DNA from: Labia minor
Lineage: Eukaryota; Arthropoda; Insecta; Dermaptera; Spongiphoridae
Direction: 5' to 3'
Assembly: GCA_963082975.1 (NCBI GenBank)
Contig: OY720345.1
Span: forward strand, 13,356,491 to 13,420,490
DNA: 64,000 nt
The position numbers and the translations under genes are program-made. Within the stretch, counting starts at the first letter, position 1, and every line of letters starts with the position of its first letter. The notes under the pieces are model-generated. The model did not search any database and was not told the origin of the DNA. It saw only the letters and a program-made list of their open reading frames with translations. Positions 60,021 through 64,000 of the stretch are shown here, one piece after another.

Positions 60021-60514
60021 CCCCCTCACCTCTCTTCTATCAAACCCCCCTAACAACCCTCCTACGAAACACTGATTCCATATCTGAAGTTCACCCTGAA
60101 AAGCGAACCAATCAATCATACCCACCCCCTATTGCCCTTCCCCCCTCTACACCATCTATCCAATAGTGGGCTCGAGTGTAGATTCTCATTTTCCAAACAC
60201 GCAACCAGAACTCGATATATTAAAGAAAAAATAATAATAATAATAATATAAAAGAAGAAAATAATAAATAAAAAAAAAAATAATAAAAACGTTTCATTTT
60301 TATCAATAATCGAGATAATAAGCGAATCGATGACGTCAACCTGAGAAATATATGTACAACAACAAACAAAGACTGATTAAAAATAGAATAAATAAATAGA
60401 TAAAAAATAATAATAAAATTTTATTTTATTAATCATACAATTAGATTTGGATGTTTGCTCTATAGATCTTTTAAATTTGGTATAATAATTCCTAAAAGAT
60501 CAATTCAATTAATT

Positions 60515-61019
60515 TTATCATATTATACTAGCAAAAATTGTATTTATATATTTGTATATTTTTGAGATATTAAACACAAAATGTATCTGTATTGATTACA
60601 GTCTCGATAAAAATCAACTTTATTAGTATTTTCTTAATTTAAAATAGTAAATTTAAATGATGTCACAAATTACGACATTCATATTGAAATTTGCCTTCCG
60701 CCATTCTTTTTTAATTGATATTGTGTTAATATTTTTTTATATTTAAAATATTTTAAAATTTTTTATTTAATTTCGAAATAAAATTAAAAATATTTATTTT
60801 GAGAATTGTATTTTAAGATCAAATATTTTTTTTCAAATAAATTTGAATATATTTTTCATCTTGAAATTTTAGGAAACACATTTTTGATGGGTCATTTTTA
60901 GAAAACACATTGAACAATTGTAATAAATAATTAAAAAATTGTAAAATTTTTAAAGTTTATAATAATAAATTGTATAAATTTGTTAAAGGGTCGAGCGATA
61001 GCTCGGTGTGTTCCAGGTA
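60515..61019 (-). mobile_element. HINE-C-like repeat, copy 4
   Basis: On the minus strand it opens with AGTACCTGGAACACACCGAG followed by a stem, CGAGC-tatc-GCTCG (60993-61007), and closes near 60530 with TTTTTGCTAGTATAATATGA. It shares the 'AATATTTTAAAATT' and 'AATTTCGAAATAAAATT' blocks with copy 3, once each. A hAT MITE is inserted right at its end (61028). Confidence 0.58.
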
Positions 61020-61027
61020 CTATAGTA

Positions 61028-61308
61028 CAGCGGTCGCCAAACTTTTTGACCTCACGGACCAGTTAATTCTTAATTTAAATCCCGCGGACCACTAATAGGA
61101 TTTTTTGAGTGTTAAATATATTTATAAATAAAAATTGTGATCAAAGAACACATAAACATTGAGTTTTTATAATTTATCAGGTATTGTTATGAATTGAATC
61201 ATGTTTTAATGCATCTTAAAACATAACTTAACATGATGAGTAAGGATATTCCACATTTTTCTGCGGACCAGCGAAATTTTCTCGCGGACACCAATTTGGC
61301 AACCGCTG
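61028..61308. mobile_element. hAT-type MITE, 281 bp
   Basis: Ends CAGCGGTCGCCAAA and TTTGGCAACCGCTG are inverted with one mismatch. Flanking octamers ctatagta (61020-61027) and ctttagta (61309-61316) match at 7 of 8, a slightly decayed target duplication. 'GCGGACCA' blocks lie near both ends. Non-coding. Confidence 0.9.
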
Positions 61309-61316
61309 CTTTAGTA

Positions 61317-62470
61317 TATAGTTAATATTTTCAATTTTTTTGATTTCTCTACAGATTTTACAAAAAATATTTTAATTATTTCGTTTATCTGTGATTTTTT
61401 TTTATTGAATTTGTATTAGAAATTATTACATAGAATAAATTAAATTATGATATTGTCACACTCTATTACTATACTATATTATATTAATATATTTTCTTTA
61501 TAAACTGTGGATTAATTAATTAATTTATTATTGTTGTTGATGTTATTGATTTCGCTTCGATAAGGCGGAAATGAAGAGAGTAGTATATATATATATATAT
61601 ATATGTATATATCTTTGAGTGGGTTGGGATAGAATTTATCCAAACGAAAGGGATGCAAAAGGGTTGCCTTGAGGGTGCACGGGGTGAGTAAAGAGAGCCA
61701 CATGCTAGTGACTTTTGGCGACAGAAGCCCTTTTATGAAAAGGGGTAAGGGAGCGAAAAGCAACCAACCAACCAACGAACCAACCAACCCACCTCCACCC
61801 TCCCCTCACACGTATATATATAAACACAGGGAGAGAGAGAGAGAGAGAGAACGACAGACAGACACATTGAACCTCCACCGACTCACCCCCGCGCGCGCGT
61901 TTCCCTTAAACTTGACTCGTATTTCCCAGAGTCGAAGGAATGGGTTGTAATTTTCCAGTTGCGCGATCTTCAATTAAGGAAAGTTGCACATACACACACA
62001 CCATCAACACACAGATACTTCTACAGAGATAGAAGTCCACCCATCCACCTCTTTACCACCTCCACCCACCCCTATCCACCGGTAAGGGATGGAGGACACG
62101 TCGCTAGATGTCCTCATGGTTGTCGTCGTTACTAGGAATATTAGTAAAAGGGGTTGGATCATGTCAGAAAGGGTTGTGTATGTGTGTTTTTAGATGAGAA
62201 CCAAGTGATGGAGGGGATAGGGGGTGGGAGCTGGTATGTCAAATAAATATGTTTGCTAGTTGAAAGCAAACCACCCTCACCCTCTGTCATACCAGCCCTT
62301 CAATTCTTTAATCAATTGATCAATTTCTATATTCAAACGACTTCAAATCAATTAGAAATTATTATTATTCACAATAATATTCGTTATAGAAAAACTAATC
62401 TTAATTTAAATTTAAACCTGCAATTAGAAATTTATAAATTTTATAAACTAAAAATTAATAATTACAAAAA
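61317..62470. other. Intergenic with a GC-richer island
   Basis: The 61610-62300 part has AACC/CCAA and GA microsatellites (61762-61790, 61830-61850) and a short GCGCGCGCG run (61891-61900). Open frames across it are low complexity. No element recognised. Confidence 0.45.
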
Positions 62471-62503
62471 AACAATACCTCCCTTACTATCGTCGGTCGG
62501 TAA
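62471..62503 (-). mobile_element. HINE-B 5'-terminal fragment
   Basis: On the minus strand it reads ACCGACCGACGATAGTAAGG and continues GGAGGTATTG, identical to the first 30 or so bases of the full HINE-B copies. The rest is missing. Confidence 0.7.
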
Positions 62504-62523
62504 TAATTATTTAAATTTAAATT

Positions 62524-62722
62524 TAAACAAAACAAAACAAAAATATTTCATGATTAATAATTAAATCATTAACCAATTAAATTATTTTTATTTAATTTGT
62601 TTATAATTTAATTATTAATCATGAAATATTTTTGTTTTGTTTTGTTTTCATTAACCAATTAAATTATTTTTATTTAATTAGTTTATAAATTAATTATTAA
62701 TCACGAAATATTTTTTTTTGTT
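62524..62722. repeat. Perfect 42-bp inverted repeat plus direct repeat
   Basis: A segment beginning AAACAAAACAAAACAAAAAT at 62524 is matched by its exact reverse complement at about 62607-62648. The right arm and the preceding 'CATTAACCAATTAAATTATT' stretch are then duplicated directly (62568 and 62648) with few changes. No terminal duplication seen. The stem could form a cruciform or an RNA hairpin. Confidence 0.8.
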
Positions 62723-62729
62723 TTAATAA

Positions 62730-64000
62730 AGTATTAAGTAATTGTTAAGTTACCTTGTAAGTACATACCAAGGTACGTGGATTGAATTTTTTATTGGAGT
62801 TCACAATGCCACACAATATTTAAAATTACTATTAGCTATAATCCAATACTAATTATAAATTTTTGTTTTTATATATAAATATATCTCTTCTAATGTATAA
62901 TATTAATTATTAATGTACTGTAAACTATTCAATTAGAAATGTGATATTATAAATATGGGTAACATAAGGTAAACATAAAAAATAATTTTTAATTTATAAA
63001 CAATTCAATTAATTTTATTTAAAATTAATCTTATTATAGAAAATTCAATTCCAGTAATTGGATAAATTAAATAAATTATAATAATATATTTTATTTTAAA
63101 TTTTTTTAAAATATTAGTACGTATTAAAATGAAAGAAAATTAGTCAGTGTTATTATGTAAGTGTATTGTAAAGTAGTATAGAAAAGTGTATATAAATAAA
63201 ATTCTTTATATTTTTTTTTCAAGTTAAAAAAAGAATAAACATAATGTCGGGAATGTTATTATAAATTCGATAATTATAATTTAAATTTAAATTTTATCTA
63301 TATATATATATATATATATAATGATGGACAAAAGAAGAATAAAGAGATAATATTATTGTAAAAAGCTGGTTAACATAATGTATAAAAAAAAAGTCCTGTC
63401 TTCCATCTCTCTCTCTTCTCTCTTTCTTTTGCCTCCCCTTTACCTCCTCCTATTATGTTGTTTTGACTTTATTTTAGAAAATGACTTTCAAATTTTTGTT
63501 TTATTATTTTTTTAAAACCCTTGGTGGCTGCGTTTTTTTTAAGATGAACGTCGTCGTCGTCGTCGTCTATGATTTTTTTTAATTGAGAATGACCAGAGAA
63601 AATAGAAAGAGAGTGTGTGTGGGTGAGAGAGAGAGAGAGAACGAGAGAGGCAGAAAGTGTGAGAGGACGAGAGACAAGTCAAAATAATATAAGAGACATG
63701 ATTTTTTTTTTTTTTAAATAAAAATTCATTTAAAGCAACATCTGGCAGGTAACAACAAAAAAAAACACAGATGAATAAATTATATCATTTTAAATTTATT
63801 TAAAATAATCAAATCATTTATTTTTACATAGAAAATTTTAAATTTAAAAATTAAAACAAAACATCTTATGTAAAAGATAGTCAAAAACAAAGAAATTATC
63901 ATTTTATAGATAGAACTCTATAATAATCCTAAAAATTCTCAAAAAAATGATTATTATTGAAATTGGGTAGAAGGAATTAATTATTAATATGAAAATGAAT
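62730..64000. other. AT-rich intergenic
   Basis: (TA)n near 63297-63320, CT-rich 63403-63428, a GTC triplet repeat at 63549-63567, GA-rich 63600-63675. A CAG|GTAAC match at 63746 is a weak possible donor site. Nothing else recognised. Confidence 0.45.

Larger units (their letters stand above)
57682..60514. other. Intergenic with GC-richer islands
   Basis: Islands lie at 57960-58270 (ending in a GA-rich tract, 58217-58250) and 59850-60200. A possible donor site is at 58554/58555 and a strong hairpin at 59978-60020 (separate entries). A GACA microsatellite lies at 59216-59243. No protein gene recognised. Confidence 0.45.

Overview
This is AT-rich eukaryotic nuclear DNA, full of A/T homopolymers and (TA)n, (GA)n, (GT)n and GATA microsatellites. 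It has no operon-like gene packing. The transposon mix suggests an arthropod, most likely an insect: ZMYM1/TTF-type hAT, mariner, pogo/Tigger, piggyBac, RTE-like LINEs, tRNA-derived SINEs and Helentron-associated elements (HINEs). Species cannot be told from the sequence. I find no convincing host protein-coding exon. The coding sequence I can recognise belongs to transposable elements and is almost all broken.

Layout. 0.5-9 kb: a hAT MITE, a full HINE-A copy, a mariner remnant, a deleted hAT copy carrying a tRNA-derived SINE, a pair of related small inverted-repeat elements, and a full HINE-B copy. 10-18 kb: a HINE-C copy, two LINE 3' fragments and a 441-bp hAT MITE. 17.9-22.8 kb: the best nested locus. 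A LINE reverse transcriptase is split by a 3.57-kb hAT with 8-bp target duplications. That hAT holds an 857-bp long-inverted-repeat element and a 293-bp TTAA-flanked piggyBac-like MITE. The LINE also carries a SINE with a 15-bp duplication. 24-33 kb: mariner C-terminal remnant, HINE-C fragment, a 350-bp Penelope-like inverted insert, HINE-A and HINE-D copies, and a pogo/Tigger derivative. 35-42 kb: a LINE interrupted by a reversed piece of its own family, a HINE-B copy, a mariner N-terminal remnant, and the best-preserved coding region, a 5'-truncated RTE-like LINE at 39082-41105. 45-49 kb: a SINE split by another retroposed piece, a HINE-A fragment, two hAT MITEs and a deleted HINE-A. 49.7-55.5 kb: a ZMYM1-like hAT with intact terminal repeats and target duplication. 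Its transposase is split by a Helentron remnant that keeps an apurinic-like endonuclease domain and both Helentron-type ends, and that remnant contains further HINE copies. 57-64 kb: two more hAT MITEs, a HINE-C copy, a short strong hairpin in a GC-rich island, possible splice donors and a 42-bp palindrome.

Working together: there are no pathways here. The relationships are between elements. LINEs probably supplied the machinery for the SINEs and for self-insertion, a Helentron-type replicase probably mobilised the HINE families, and autonomous hATs elsewhere probably mobilised the MITEs. The strongest candidate for something undescribed is the set of HINE-like families (A, B and possibly C and D). 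A and B have subterminal inverted repeats, a 3' hairpin and T-run target sites, and different families share internal modules. All homology calls come from reading the sequence, with no database search.
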